Shown: in pieces, positions 54,291-64,000 of the stretch
Layout: every line of letters starts with the position of its first letter
Position numbering within the stretch: the first letter of the stretch is position 1
The notes under the pieces: generated by a model
The model's database searches: none
Told to the model about the DNA's origin: nothing
The model's input: only the letters and a program-made list of their open reading frames with translations
Assembly (NCBI RefSeq): GCF_905171765.1
Contig: NC_053390.1
Location: forward strand, 514,066,852 to 514,130,851
From: Bufo bufo
Lineage: Eukaryota > Chordata > Amphibia > Anura > Bufonidae
Length of the DNA stretch: 64,000 nucleotides
Direction: 5' to 3'
Translations under genes and position numbers: made by a program

Positions 54291-55424
54291 CCGCGAGACC
54301 TCCGCTATTCTCGCGCATGCGCGAGAACTTATATATTTCTATCATTGGATTTATTAACTACCCGATCCGCGCATGCTTGCAGACTTAGGCTTTGGCAGGT
54401 CGCTTCTATTCTATCGCGTTATCAACGCAAGCGCGGACTCTTAGCTGGATTATCCTGACCTTTCACCGTTTCTATGATGCTTCATTCTTTATACTGGTAC
54501 TGTATGCTGTTTCTGGTCAGAACTTATCTTTATTATATTTTACAGGTTTTGACTTTTATCTCCAGTTGGTCCTCCTATTTTCTAACTTGATCTCAGTTGT
54601 GATGCCATAACTCAGGGTGATCTTAGCATGACGATGTATATATGGTGGTGTATACGCATCATCATACCTACACCATGTATATATACCTTCCTTTACAACG
54701 GAGTTGCATTTTTCTTTCATTTCCTTGATGTTTAACATTCTTTTCTTTATAGGGGGTGTTTATATTGTCTATATATTCATTTTATCTTCTTCTTTCTTTT
54801 TAGGCCAGCTCATTGGCCTCTTTGATTTTGTGGTTACTATATCATTCTCATGGTAGGCTTATGCATGTATGTACCTATATCTATGCCTATATACGCTCGT
54901 CAAGGTGGGGATTGATTTTTTGGGGGGATGGAGATAGATGGAGTTTTTTGAATGCCCTATTTTTCATATTTGCTTTGGAGAATATGGTAATTTATCATTT
55001 ATGTTCATTTCACTACCCACTCATACCCACTACACATTTATATTTTTTAGGGCCATACCTTCTCATGTGTATTTTCATCTCCAACACCTCCTCCCATCAA
55101 GATGAGCATCCAATGTGGACCTCCCACGGTCTGGACCCCTTCATCCGTTCATATGGTAAGTATTTCCATATTATTAGTCATTTTTTTGTGTAATTTTTTT
55201 AAAATATTTTCTAGTTCTTTTTTATTTCTTTTTTCCTTATTTTAAATTTTTCACTTTTCGTTTATTCATTACACAAATAAATGTCTTTTCAATTCACTCG
55301 GATGTTCTTCCTTTGCCCCTCTATCTGGTCTATCTACATAGCCTTATTATTGATACTCTAAAGATGCTTTAGATTTATTATTTATTCTTTATTTTTCCTT
55401 TTTTCTTTTTACTGCTAAATTGCT

Positions 55425-57789
55425 TTATAAGAACGGTTGGAAGGTAAATCCTTCATTTATTCCTATTGGTGACAGGGATTTCAGCCGATAAATCCACTTT
55501 GCTTCTTCCTGCTGTAGTTTATTGTCCATGTCTCCTTGTCTAGGGCCCAGTTTCACCTTCTGTGTACCCCAAATTTCTAGACCTGTTGGATTTCCCTTGT
55601 GATATTTATTCATATGTCTCACTAGGGGTGTATCATCATCAGTGTTGAGGGTACTTAGATGTTTCGAAATCCTCCTCCTCAGTTCCTCTATCGTTTTTCC
55701 AATGTAGATTTTAGGACATCTACATTGTATCGCGTAGACTACGCCAGTACTTTTACAATTGATGTACTCCCTGATGGTGTACTTTTTCCCATCATGTGGG
55801 TTTGAAAACTCTTTCTTTGGTACCATATATTTACAAAATATACATCCCCCACAGGGGTATGACCCCTGTGTGGATAACCAGTTCTTTTTTGAGGACGTTT
55901 TTTTCTGGAAATGGCTATGAACCATGAGATCTTTTAGGTTCTGTCCTCTCCTGTATGTCACCGATGGGTTAGTGGGCAGCACCTCCTTCAGGTCTTTATC
56001 TGAGGTCAAAATATTCCAATATTTTTTAAGTATCCCATATACTCTCTGATGCTGATAATCAAATGTGCCTATACATCTTATTGTTTTATCATTTGTTGGT
56101 ATCTTTCTTTTGAATAGACTCTCCCTCTCCATCTTTTTGACCCTATTATAGGCCCTATAGAGCACCTTCCTAGGGTATCCTCTCTCTAGGAATCTCTGAT
56201 ACAGGATCTTACATTCCTCTTCAAAAGCTGTCTCATTTGTACAATTTCTTTTCGCTCTCAGATATTGTGCGACAGGTATACCTCTTTTAAGAGGTTTGGG
56301 GTGGCAGCTTTCCCAGTGAAGGAGACTGTTGCTGGCTGTGGTCTTCCTATATATTTCAGTCGTCACTTCACCCTCTTTTTCTATATTGATCTTTAGATCG
56401 AGGAAATTTATGCTTTTTTTTATTAATCTCATTTGTGAATTGTAAGCCGATGTCATTCACGTTGAGGTCTCTAGTGAATGTCTCAAACTGTGTTATAGTG
56501 CCATTCCAGAATATCAGAATGTCGTCTATGTATCTAGCCCAATACATTATATGCTCCGTGTGATGTGCATTTTTATCAGTGAAGACCTGTTTGTTTTCCC
56601 ACCACCCCAAAAATAAATTAGCAAAACTGGGTGCACATACTGTCCCCATCGCGGTGCCGGTAACCTGTAAATAATATTGCCCGTTAAAAATAAAATAATT
56701 GTGTGTAAGTAAAAACCGTAATAAAGTGATAACAAAATGATTGTGCTCATGGAATTGTGTGCCTTTCGTGCCTAAATAATATTCTACTGCCTTGATCCCT
56801 AATTCGTGATTTATACTTGTATATAGAGCCTCAACGTCTAGGCTTGCTATCAGTGTGTTATCATTCACATGAATTTCTCGCAATTTCATAACTGTATCAC
56901 TCGTATCCTTCAGATATGAGGGGAGAGTCTGCACAAAAGGTTTTATAATGGCATCTACGTAGGCGCTTATGCCTTCACATATGTTGTTGTTCCCTGAAAC
57001 GATTGGTCTTCCGGGTATTGGTTCCCGTTTTTTGTGTATTTTCGGCAACGCATAAAACGTTGCTATTGTTGGGTATGGTTTATAGAGGATTTTGTACTCT
57101 TCTTTTGTAATCAGGTCTTTCCCTCTTGCTTCCGTCAATATTTTTTTCAGGTCTTTATTGTATCTTTCTGTGGGGTTACTATCTAGTTTTTTATAGGTGG
57201 TGTTATCTCCTAATAGTCTCATCACCATCCCTATGTACTCCTCTGTATTCATTAATACAATATTTCCCCCTTTATCTGAGGGTTTTATTGTAAGATCCTG
57301 ACATTCCATAATATCACTGATGGCATTTCTTTCTTAAGGAGACAGGTTTTCCCCCATTTCATTTTTCTTCTTATCTATCTTTTCAAGATCACCAGTAACG
57401 AGGTTCACAAATGTCTGGATATTTGCAAATCTAGATATTGACGGAGTATATCTAGATTTAGGTCGCATTTTACTGAAGGGGGCGACAGGTCTTATTATCT
57501 CGCCTGCTCCTTCCCTGGATAGTTCTTCTAAAGTCTCTAGGGCTTGTTTTTCCCCACTTGTCGACTCATGCCCCTGTTCCTCTTTGTCTTTAAACTCTTT
57601 ATGTAGGGCTAGTTTCCGAGCAAATAGGTGAATGTCTTTCACCCACGTAAAGCACTCAAACTTTGGAGTCGGTGTGTATGATAGTCCCTTCCGTATCAAT
57701 GATTCGTGCTCGGGTTTTAGCACTATGGAGGACCTATTTATGATCTGCATTGCCGTATTGCTATTTACATTTTCTGACTGTACCCCCAT
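55425..57789 (-). pseudogene. PLE 3 reverse transcriptase / GIY-YIG, one stop and one frameshift
   Basis: ATG at 57789 (MGVQSENVNS), 25 nt before the ORF1 stop. N-terminal PLE block IRKGLSYTPTPKFECFTW. A GAA-to-TAA change at 57334 stops it; the tandem copy has GAA there. Then LTIKPSDKGGNIVLMN, FYALPKIHKKREPIPGRP, the palm ASLDVEALYTSI, TGTAMGTVCAPSFAN and an intact YIDDILIFW (about 56520). At an A8 run (56414-56421) the frame must shift by +1 to reach INFLDLKINIEKEG. The C-terminal part has a Cys-rich CGGCIFCKY finger and the GIY-YIG domain (VVYAIQCRCPKIYIGKT), ending FTFQPFL at 55425. The protein would reverse-transcribe the element RNA at a nick in nuclear DNA. Confidence 0.92.
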
Positions 57790-58697
57790 TTGTCTCGGTC
57801 TCTGAGTTGTATCCCTGTCATTAAAAAAGGAACCTGGGCAGTGGGTGCCACTAGCTGAGGCATGTTTATTTGTGGTACCGACATGGTTGTAGACGCAGAG
57901 GTAGGTTGTGATAAGTAGGAGGATGTTTGTGGATTTATATTTGGTCCTTGAGTGTTTTGGACCCGATATTGGCTCTGTTGCCATTCTTGATTGATATTAT
58001 TTCTTGATTGTGGATTTCTCCTTTGTTGGTATTTCCCCCTATATCTACCTCTGCCTCTCCTATTTGTCTGGGGGAGACTTCCTTCTGATTCAGACGCTTC
58101 AGATTCAGATATATCTGTATATTGTTTATACTCAGTTCTACCAGTATATAGTAACTGACTATTTGGTTTGTTATATATCTGGCCTGTCTCGAAGTCCCGC
58201 TTATCCCTGATATACTTTCTATGCTTCCTCTCTTTTACCTCAGTTTGTAGGCTTTCGACGTTTATTTGTAATTTGACTTCCAGGGAACTAAATTCCGGCT
58301 GAGATCTGAGTTGTTGAATTTCTTGGGTCTCTTTCTCAAGCTGTGCTACCACTTTAATTAGCTGTTTTTTCTCGTGTTCTAGGATGTACGCTTGCATGCG
58401 GAGTGAGTTCTCCGTTAGCAATGCCTCCCACCCTCTAATAAATTCAACGTCTTCCTGATGTGAGTTGGGAATGATGTTAACTCTCATACCCCTGTACACA
58501 ATTTTTTGTTGTAGGTAGGTTTCTAAGCTAGTGATTTCCCAAATAGATCTAATGTACTTTTTATAGGTTCTATTAATTTCTCTAAATGCCTGGGTTATAT
58601 CCTGTGTGTTGATGGGGAGACTCTCTGTGGAAAACACTCTGTTTGCTTCTAGAAGATAGCTTTGGCTGTTGGGCTGGTTGGACAAAAACCCTGCCAT
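57765..58697 (-). CDS. PLE 3 ORF1, coiled-coil and RG-rich, 310 residues
   Basis: Start chosen at the ATG 58697 (MAGFLSNQPN); the frame is open 23 codons further up, without another ATG. Residues about 90-160 are heptad-like and charged (EHEKKQLIKVVAQLEKETQE), predicting a coiled coil. An acidic Ser/Glu stretch (SESEASESEGS) is followed by a basic RRGRGRYRGKYQQRR box and a Gln/Asn/Ser/Pro-rich tail, as in RNA-binding proteins. No RT or nuclease motif. The stop (TAA at 57765) lies inside the start of the RT ORF in another frame, a 25-nt overlap. By analogy with retroelement ORF1 proteins, it may bind element RNA and multimerise; this is inference. Confidence 0.75.
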   Translation of the reverse strand: MAGFLSNQPNSQSYLLEANRVFSTESLPINTQDITQAFREINRTYKKYIRSIWEITSLETYLQQKIVYRGMRVNIIPNSHQEDVEFIRGWEALLTENSLRMQAYILEHEKKQLIKVVAQLEKETQEIQQLRSQPEFSSLEVKLQINVESLQTEVKERKHRKYIRDKRDFETGQIYNKPNSQLLYTGRTEYKQYTDISESEASESEGSLPQTNRRGRGRYRGKYQQRRNPQSRNNINQEWQQSQYRVQNTQGPNINPQTSSYLSQPTSASTTMSVPQINMPQLVAPTAQVPFLMTGIQLRDRDKWGYSQKM

Positions 58698-59562
58698 ATC
58701 ACCTAGCTGGCTCCTCAATTTTTGCAGTAATTGGAGAGGTCTATAATATGTTGGGATTTGTCCCACTATTCATTTGCAAATTTTTAAACCTTTTGACCTC
58801 ACAGTACTTGTCAACGTTTTAGACTTTACATTTGCTAACTAGTGGTCCCTAGGGACCTATTTACGTTTTTGGATCCAGTACTGTTTTTTCTTTTAAAACT
58901 TCACTTTTATTTCATTATTTTAATAGATACAATCCTCTTATTCGGATATTTATATTATTACTATGTTACAGACATGTTTAAAACTATCAGTGATGCGGAA
59001 TATCTCTAAATTCTTTACTCTTGGTGATATATATTCTTATGTTGGTGAATATTATTTATTGCGACCTTCTTAATAGATGGCTCTTTCTTCCTTCCTATTC
59101 ATGTGCGGCAGCTATTTTGAACAGGGGAAAGGGAGTGGGAATTGGGAGAGGGGGACAATGGGGAGGAGGGAGGGTGGGGAGATATTGTCTATTACCCTCA
59201 CTATTGGGACAATACGCTAGAGGAGCGTCAGAGTCTATTAGCTATTACTATTCCCTTATATATAGGGACATGTATCATGCTATTGCACTAGTGGTAACAC
59301 CTATTATTTTTCTTTATTGAGACGTTCCTCCTCTCACTTTTTATCCGTCATTCTCTATCTCCTATATACGTTCCTCCTCTCACTTCATATCAGTCCATCT
59401 CCATCTCCTATGCGCTTTTAATAGCCACTGCCTCCTATACTATCTGCATCTATTCAGGTCTAAGCTCTGTAGGTCGCTGCTACTATAGCATTTTCTTTAT
59501 TGACACTGTTAATAGATCTTTTCCGCATATCACTGCCTAAAAAACACTAACTCTCACACGCC

Positions 59563-59614
59563 CTGCATCCCGACATGTTTCGCTGTTACACAGCGTCTTC
59601 AGGGGATAATGCAG
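59563..59614 (-). ncRNA. hammerhead-like motif of PLE 4
   Basis: Identical to 53941-53992, offset by 5622 bp. CTGAAGA and GAAA boxes, stem II GCTG/CAGC and stem I CTGCA/TGCAG are all conserved. Confidence 0.5.
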
Positions 59615-59681
59615 GTGTGAGTGTTGGGGGCGGGGTCCAGCCTTTGAAGGCTCGCTTTGGGTCACATGCTTTCAGCTTCCA

Positions 59682-59912
59682 ATCGCTTACTAGTACGTCA
59701 TGCCTCTATGTGTCTCTAATTCACACCCTCTTTTTTAATTGGCTCCCCTCCGTCATGTGTTGGTGACTCACAGACACGCATCACGTCACTTGGATCGTAG
59801 TGTACGGCATTATGATTTCCTCACGCCCTTTTTTTTCAATTCGCTCCGGTCCCTCATGTGATCGTGACTTGCATTTGCATGTTACGTCACTGTGGTCATG
59901 TTTCGCTGCGTT
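59682..59912 (-). promoter_or_regulatory. CRE/CCAAT promoter-like module of PLE 4
   Basis: Same ACGTCA half-sites and ATTGGCTCC box as at 54060-54290. In element orientation it sits upstream of the PLE 3 ORF1 across the tandem junction, as expected if one copy's 3' region promotes the next. Confidence 0.4.
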
Positions 59913-61047
59913 GCCGCGAGACCTCCGCTATTCTCGCGCATGCGCGAGAACTTATATATTTCTATCATTGGATTTATTAACTACCCGATCCGCGCATGCT
60001 TGCGGACTTAGGCTTTGGCAGGTCGCTTCTATTCTATCGCGTTATCAACGCAAGCGCGGACTCTTAGCTGGATTATCCTGACCTTTCACCGTTTCTATGA
60101 TGCTTCATTCTTTATACTGGTACTGTATGCTGTTTCTGGTCAGAACTTATCTTTATTATATTTTACAGGTTTTGACTTTTATCTCCAGTTGGTCCTCCTA
60201 TTTTCTAACTTGATCTCAGTTGTGATGCCATAACTCAGGGTGATCTTAGCATGACGATGTATATATGGTGGTGTATACGCATCATCATACCTACACCATG
60301 TATATATACCTTCCTTTACAACGGAGTTGCATTTTTCTTTCATTTCCTTGATGTTTAACATTCTTTTCTTTATAGGGGGTGTTTATATTGTCTATATATT
60401 CATTTTATCTTCTTCTTTCTTTTTAGGCCAGCTCATTGGCCTCTTTGATTTTGTGGTTACTATATCATTCTCATGGTAGGCTTATGCATGTATGTACCTA
60501 TATCTATGCCTATATACGCTCGTCAAGGTGGGGATTGATTTTTTGGGGGGATGGAGATAGATGGAGTTTTTTGAATGCCCTATTTTTCATATTTGCTTTG
60601 GAGAATATGGTAATTTATCATTTATGTTCATTTCACTACCCACTCATACCCACTACACATTTATATTTTTTAGGGCCATACCTTCTCATTTGTATTTTCA
60701 TCTCCAACACCTCCTCCCATCAAGATGAGCATCCAATGTGGACCTCCCACGGTCTGGACCCCTTCATCCGTTCATATGGTAAGTATTTCCATATTATTAG
60801 TCATTTTTTTGTGTCATTTTTTTAAAATATTTTCTAGTTCTTTTTTATTTCTTTTTTCCTTATTTTGAATTTTTCACTTTTCGTTTATTCATTACACAAA
60901 TAAATGTCTTTTCAATTCACTCGGATGTTCTTCCTTTGCCCCTCTATCTAGTCTATCTACATAGCCTTATTATTGATACTCTAAAGATGCTTTAGATTTA
61001 TTATTTATTCTTTATTTTTCCTTTTTTCTTTTTACTGCTAAATTGCT

Positions 61048-63412
61048 TTATAAGAACGGTTGGAAGGTAAATCCTTCATTTATTCCTATTGGTGACAGGG
61101 TTTTCAGCCGATAAATCCACTTTGCTTCTTCCTGCTGTAGTTTATTGTCCATGTCTCCTTGTCTAGGGCCCAGTTTCACCTTCTGTATACCCCAAATTTC
61201 TAGACCTGTTGGATTTCCCTTGTGATATTTATTCATATGTCTCACTAGGGGTGTATCATCATCAGTGTTGAGGGTACTTAGATGTTTCGAAATCCTCCTC
61301 CTCAGTTCCTGTATCGTTTTTCCAATGTAGATTTTAGGACATCTACATTGTATCGCGTAGACTACGCCAGTACTTTTACAATTGATGTACTCCCTGATGG
61401 TGTACTTTTTCCCATCATGTGGGTTTGAAAACTCTTTCTTTGGTACCATATATTTACAAAATATACATCCCCCACAGGGGTATGACCCCTGTGTGGATAA
61501 CCAGTTCTTTTTTGAGGACGTTTTTTTCTGGAAATGGCTATGAACCATGAGATCTTTTAGGTTCTGTCCTCTCCTGTATGTCACCGATGGGTTAGTGGGC
61601 AGCACCTCCTTCAGGTCTTTATCTGAGGTCAAAATATGCCAATATTTTTTAAGTATCCCATATACTCTCTGATGCTGATAATCAAATGTGCCTATACATC
61701 TTATTGTTTTATCATTTGTTGGTATCTTTCTTTTGAATAGACTCTCCCTCTCCATCTTTTTGACCCTATTATAGGCCCTATAGAGCACCTTCCAAGGGTA
61801 TCCTCTCTCTAGGAATCTCTGATACAGGATCTTACATTCCTCTTCAAAAGCTGTCTCATTTGTACAATTTCTTTTCGCTCTCAGATATTGTGCGACAGGT
61901 ATACCTCTTTTAAGAGGTTTGGGGTGGCAGCTTTCCCAGTGAAGGAGACTGTTGCTGGCTGTGGTCTTCCTATATATTTCAGTCGTCACTTCACCCTCTT
62001 TTTCTATATTGATCTTTAGATAGAGGAAATTTATGCTTTTTTTTATTAATCTCATTTGTGAATTGTAAGCCGATGTCATTCACGTTGAGGTCTCTAGTGA
62101 ATGTCTCAAACTGTGTTGTAGTGCCATTCCAGAATATCAGAATGTCGTCTATGTATCTAGCCCAATACATTATATGCTCCGTGTGATGTGCATTTTTATC
62201 AGTGAAGACCTGTTTGTCTTCCCACCACCCCAAAAATAAATTAGCAAAACTGGGTGCACATACTGTCCCCATCGCGGTGCCGGTAACCTGTAAATAATAT
62301 TGCCCGTTAAAAATAAAATAATTGTGTGTAAGTAAAAACCGTAATAAAGTGATAACAAAATTATTGTGCTCATGGAATTGTGTGCCTTTCGTGCCTAAAT
62401 AATATTCTACTGCCTTGATCCCTAATTCGTGATTTATACTTGTATATAGAGCCTCAACGTCTAGGCTTGCTATCAGTGTGTTATCATTCACATGAATTTC
62501 TCGCAATTTCATAACTGTATCACTCGTATCCTTCAGATATGAGGGGAGAGTCTGCACAAAAGGTTTTATAATGGCATCTACGTAGGCGCTTATGCCTTCA
62601 CATATGTTGTTGTTCCCTGAAACGATTGGTCTTCCGGGTATTGGTTCCCGTTTTTTGTGTATTTTCGGCAACGCATAAAACGTTGCTATTGTTGGGTATG
62701 GTTTATAGAGGATTTTGTACTCTTCTTTTGTAATCAGGTCTTTCCCTCTTGCTTCCATCAATATTTTTTTCAGGTCTTTATTGTATCTTTCTGTGGGGTT
62801 ACTATCTAGTTTTTTATAGGTGGTGTTATCTCCTAATAGTCTCATCACCATCCCTATGTACTCCTCTGTATTCATTAATACAATATTTCCCCCTTTATCT
62901 GAGGGTTTTATTGTAAGATCCTGACATTCCATAATATCACTGATGGCATTTCTTTCTTCAGGAGACAGGTTTTCCCCCATTTCATTTTTCTTCTTATCTA
63001 TCTTTTCAAGATCACCAGTAACGAGGTTCACAAATGTCTGGATATTTGCAAATCTAGATATTGACGGAGTATATCTAGATTTAGGTCACATTTTACTGAA
63101 GGGGGCGACAGGTCTTATTATCTCGCCTGCTCCTTCCCTGGATAGTTCTTCTAAAGTCTCTAGGGCTTGTTTTTCCCCACTTGTCGACTCATGCCCCTGT
63201 TCCTCTTTGTCTTTAAACTCTTTATGTAGGGCTAGTTTCCGAGCAAATAGGTGAATGTCTTTCACCCACGTAAAGCACTCAAACTTTGGAGTCGGGGTGT
63301 ATGATAGTCCCTTCCATATCAATGATTCGTGCTCGGGTTTTAGCACTATGGAGGACCTATTTATGATCTGCATTGCCGTATTGCTATTTACATTTTCTGA
63401 CTGTACCCCCAT
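61048..63412 (-). pseudogene. PLE 4 reverse transcriptase / GIY-YIG, one stop and the same frameshift
   Basis: ATG at 63412 (MGVQSENVNS). A CGA-to-TGA change at 63086 stops the frame at a codon that is Arg in PLE 3. The stop seen at 57334 in PLE 3 is absent here (GAA). RT motifs KPSDKGGNIVLMN, SLDVEALYTSI, TGTAMGTVCAP and YIDDILIFW are intact. The A8 run at 62037-62044 carries the same +1 frame change as PLE 3. GIY-YIG and Cys-rich parts are intact to 61048. Each copy therefore has a private nonsense mutation plus one shared lesion or frameshift signal. Confidence 0.92.
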
Positions 63413-64000
63413 TTGTCTCGGTCTCTGAGTTGTATCCTGTCATTAAAAAAGGAACCTGGGCAGTGGGTGCCACTAGCTGAGGCATGTTTATTTGTGGAAC
63501 CGACATGGTTGTAGACGCAGAGGTAGGTTGTGATAAGTAGGAGGATGTTTGTGGATTTATATTTGGTCCTTGAGTGTTTTGGACCCGATATTGGCTCTGT
63601 TGCCATTCTTGATTGATATTATTTCTTGATTGTGGATTTCTCCTTTGTTGGTATTTCCCCCTATATCTACTCTGCCTCTCCTATTTGTCTGGGGGAGACT
63701 TCCTTCTGATTCAGACGCTTCAGATTCAGATATATCTGTATATTGTTTATACTCAGTTCTACCAGTATATAGTGACTGACTATTTGGTTTGTTATATATC
63801 TGGCCTGTCTCGAAGTCCCGCTTATCCCTGATATACTTTCTATGCTTCCTCTCTTTTACCTCAGTTTGTAGGCTTTCGACGTTTTTTTTGTAATTTGACT
63901 TCCAGGGAACTAAATTCCGGCTGAGATCTGAGTTGTTGAATTTCTTGGGTCTCTTTCTCAAGCTGTGCTACCACTTTAATTAGCTGTTTTTTCTCGTGTT
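63388..64000 (-). pseudogene. PLE 4 ORF1, partial and frameshifted
   Basis: C-terminal part of ORF1 entering from beyond the window. Compared with PLE 3 it has extra bases in the T run at about 63883-63890, a lost base near 63671 (CTACTCTGCC for CTACCTCTGCC) and another lost base near 63438. ORF1 of this copy is therefore broken in at least three places. It still ends at the same TAA overlapping the RT start by 25 nt. Confidence 0.82.

Larger units (their letters stand above)
53206..58827 (-). mobile_element. Penelope-like element 3, ORF1-bearing, tandem copy
   Basis: Coding on the - strand: ORF1 (58697-57765), then RT/GIY-YIG (57789-55425), then a 2.2-kb 3' region (55424-53206). The copy at 58828 onward repeats it with a 5622-bp period, starting with the same ACATTTGCTAACTAGTGGTC. 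The two are head-to-tail, a common arrangement for PLEs. The left end cuts into the 51-bp array. Confidence 0.9.
58828..64000 (-). mobile_element. Penelope-like element 4, tandem copy, cut by window end
   Basis: Second copy of the 5.62-kb unit, near-identical to PLE 3. It includes the same 3' region, HHR-like motif (59563-59614), promoter-like module, RT/GIY-YIG and part of ORF1. The window ends inside ORF1, about 320 nt short of its expected start. Confidence 0.92.

Noticed and set aside
54803..55157. Exon-like segment on the + strand (TTTCTTTTTAG acceptor, ATATGGTAAGTA donor) in PLE 3 and its copy
   Set aside because: It is antisense to the PLE, its protein resembles nothing, and it is duplicated with the element. 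Probably chance splice-like sites.
1..64000. Host tRNA, rRNA or snRNA genes
   Set aside because: I looked for A/B-box-like and snRNA-like sequence and found nothing I could fold or align convincingly. The only tRNA-related match is the 18-nt primer binding site at 42549.

Overview
The window reads as a repeat-saturated block of vertebrate nuclear DNA, most likely from an anuran amphibian. That origin is inferred from the mix of element families: Tc1-like elements with conserved vertebrate-type termini, GIY-YIG Penelope-like elements (PLEs), ZBED-type hAT elements, a chromodomain Gypsy element, a retrovirus-like block and palindromic MITEs. No host protein-coding gene, tRNA or rRNA could be supported. 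Every long reading frame belongs to a mobile element or to a tandem array.

Layout. From 1 to about 13.9 kb lies a decayed hAT-type element. It is made of several tandem arrays (36, 70, 72 and 51-54 bp units), a C-terminal transposase remnant near 9.8-10.1 kb and a hAT-like terminus near 13.93 kb. It has been hit by a solo LTR (1145-1846), three Tc1/mariner elements (2109-3685, 4816-6378, 6752-8334) and a PLE-derived fragment (12099-12843).

From about 14.13 to 50.73 kb the sequence is one old Tc1-like element of about 1.5 kb, broken into five collinear pieces by four independent insertions. Each insertion is bounded by its own target-site duplication: a hAT element (14938-21347, which carries a dead Gypsy chromovirus), PLE 1 (21441-37551), a second hAT (37789-41079) and PLE 2 (41187-50422). 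Each insertion hosts further insertions. PLE 1 contains an intact DD37E transposon, a MITE, a Tc1 element and an 11-kb hAT element with an intact 1082-residue transposase. PLE 2 contains a MITE that itself contains a rearranged retrovirus-like block with a retrotransposed insert.

From 50.73 to 53.2 kb is the end of another hAT copy related to the first one, in opposite orientation. From 53.2 kb to the window end are two near-identical tandem PLE copies with a 5.62-kb period. Each has an upstream ORF1 that overlaps the reverse transcriptase ORF by 25 nt.

The genes do not form a host pathway. They are transposases (DDE cut-and-paste), reverse transcriptase/GIY-YIG endonuclease polyproteins and gag/pol remnants. 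Potentially functional ones are the two DD37E transposases, the 1082-residue hAT transposase and the ORF1 of PLE 3. The PLE copies share hammerhead-ribozyme-like motifs, and two of the PLE regions also pair these with CRE/CCAAT boxes.
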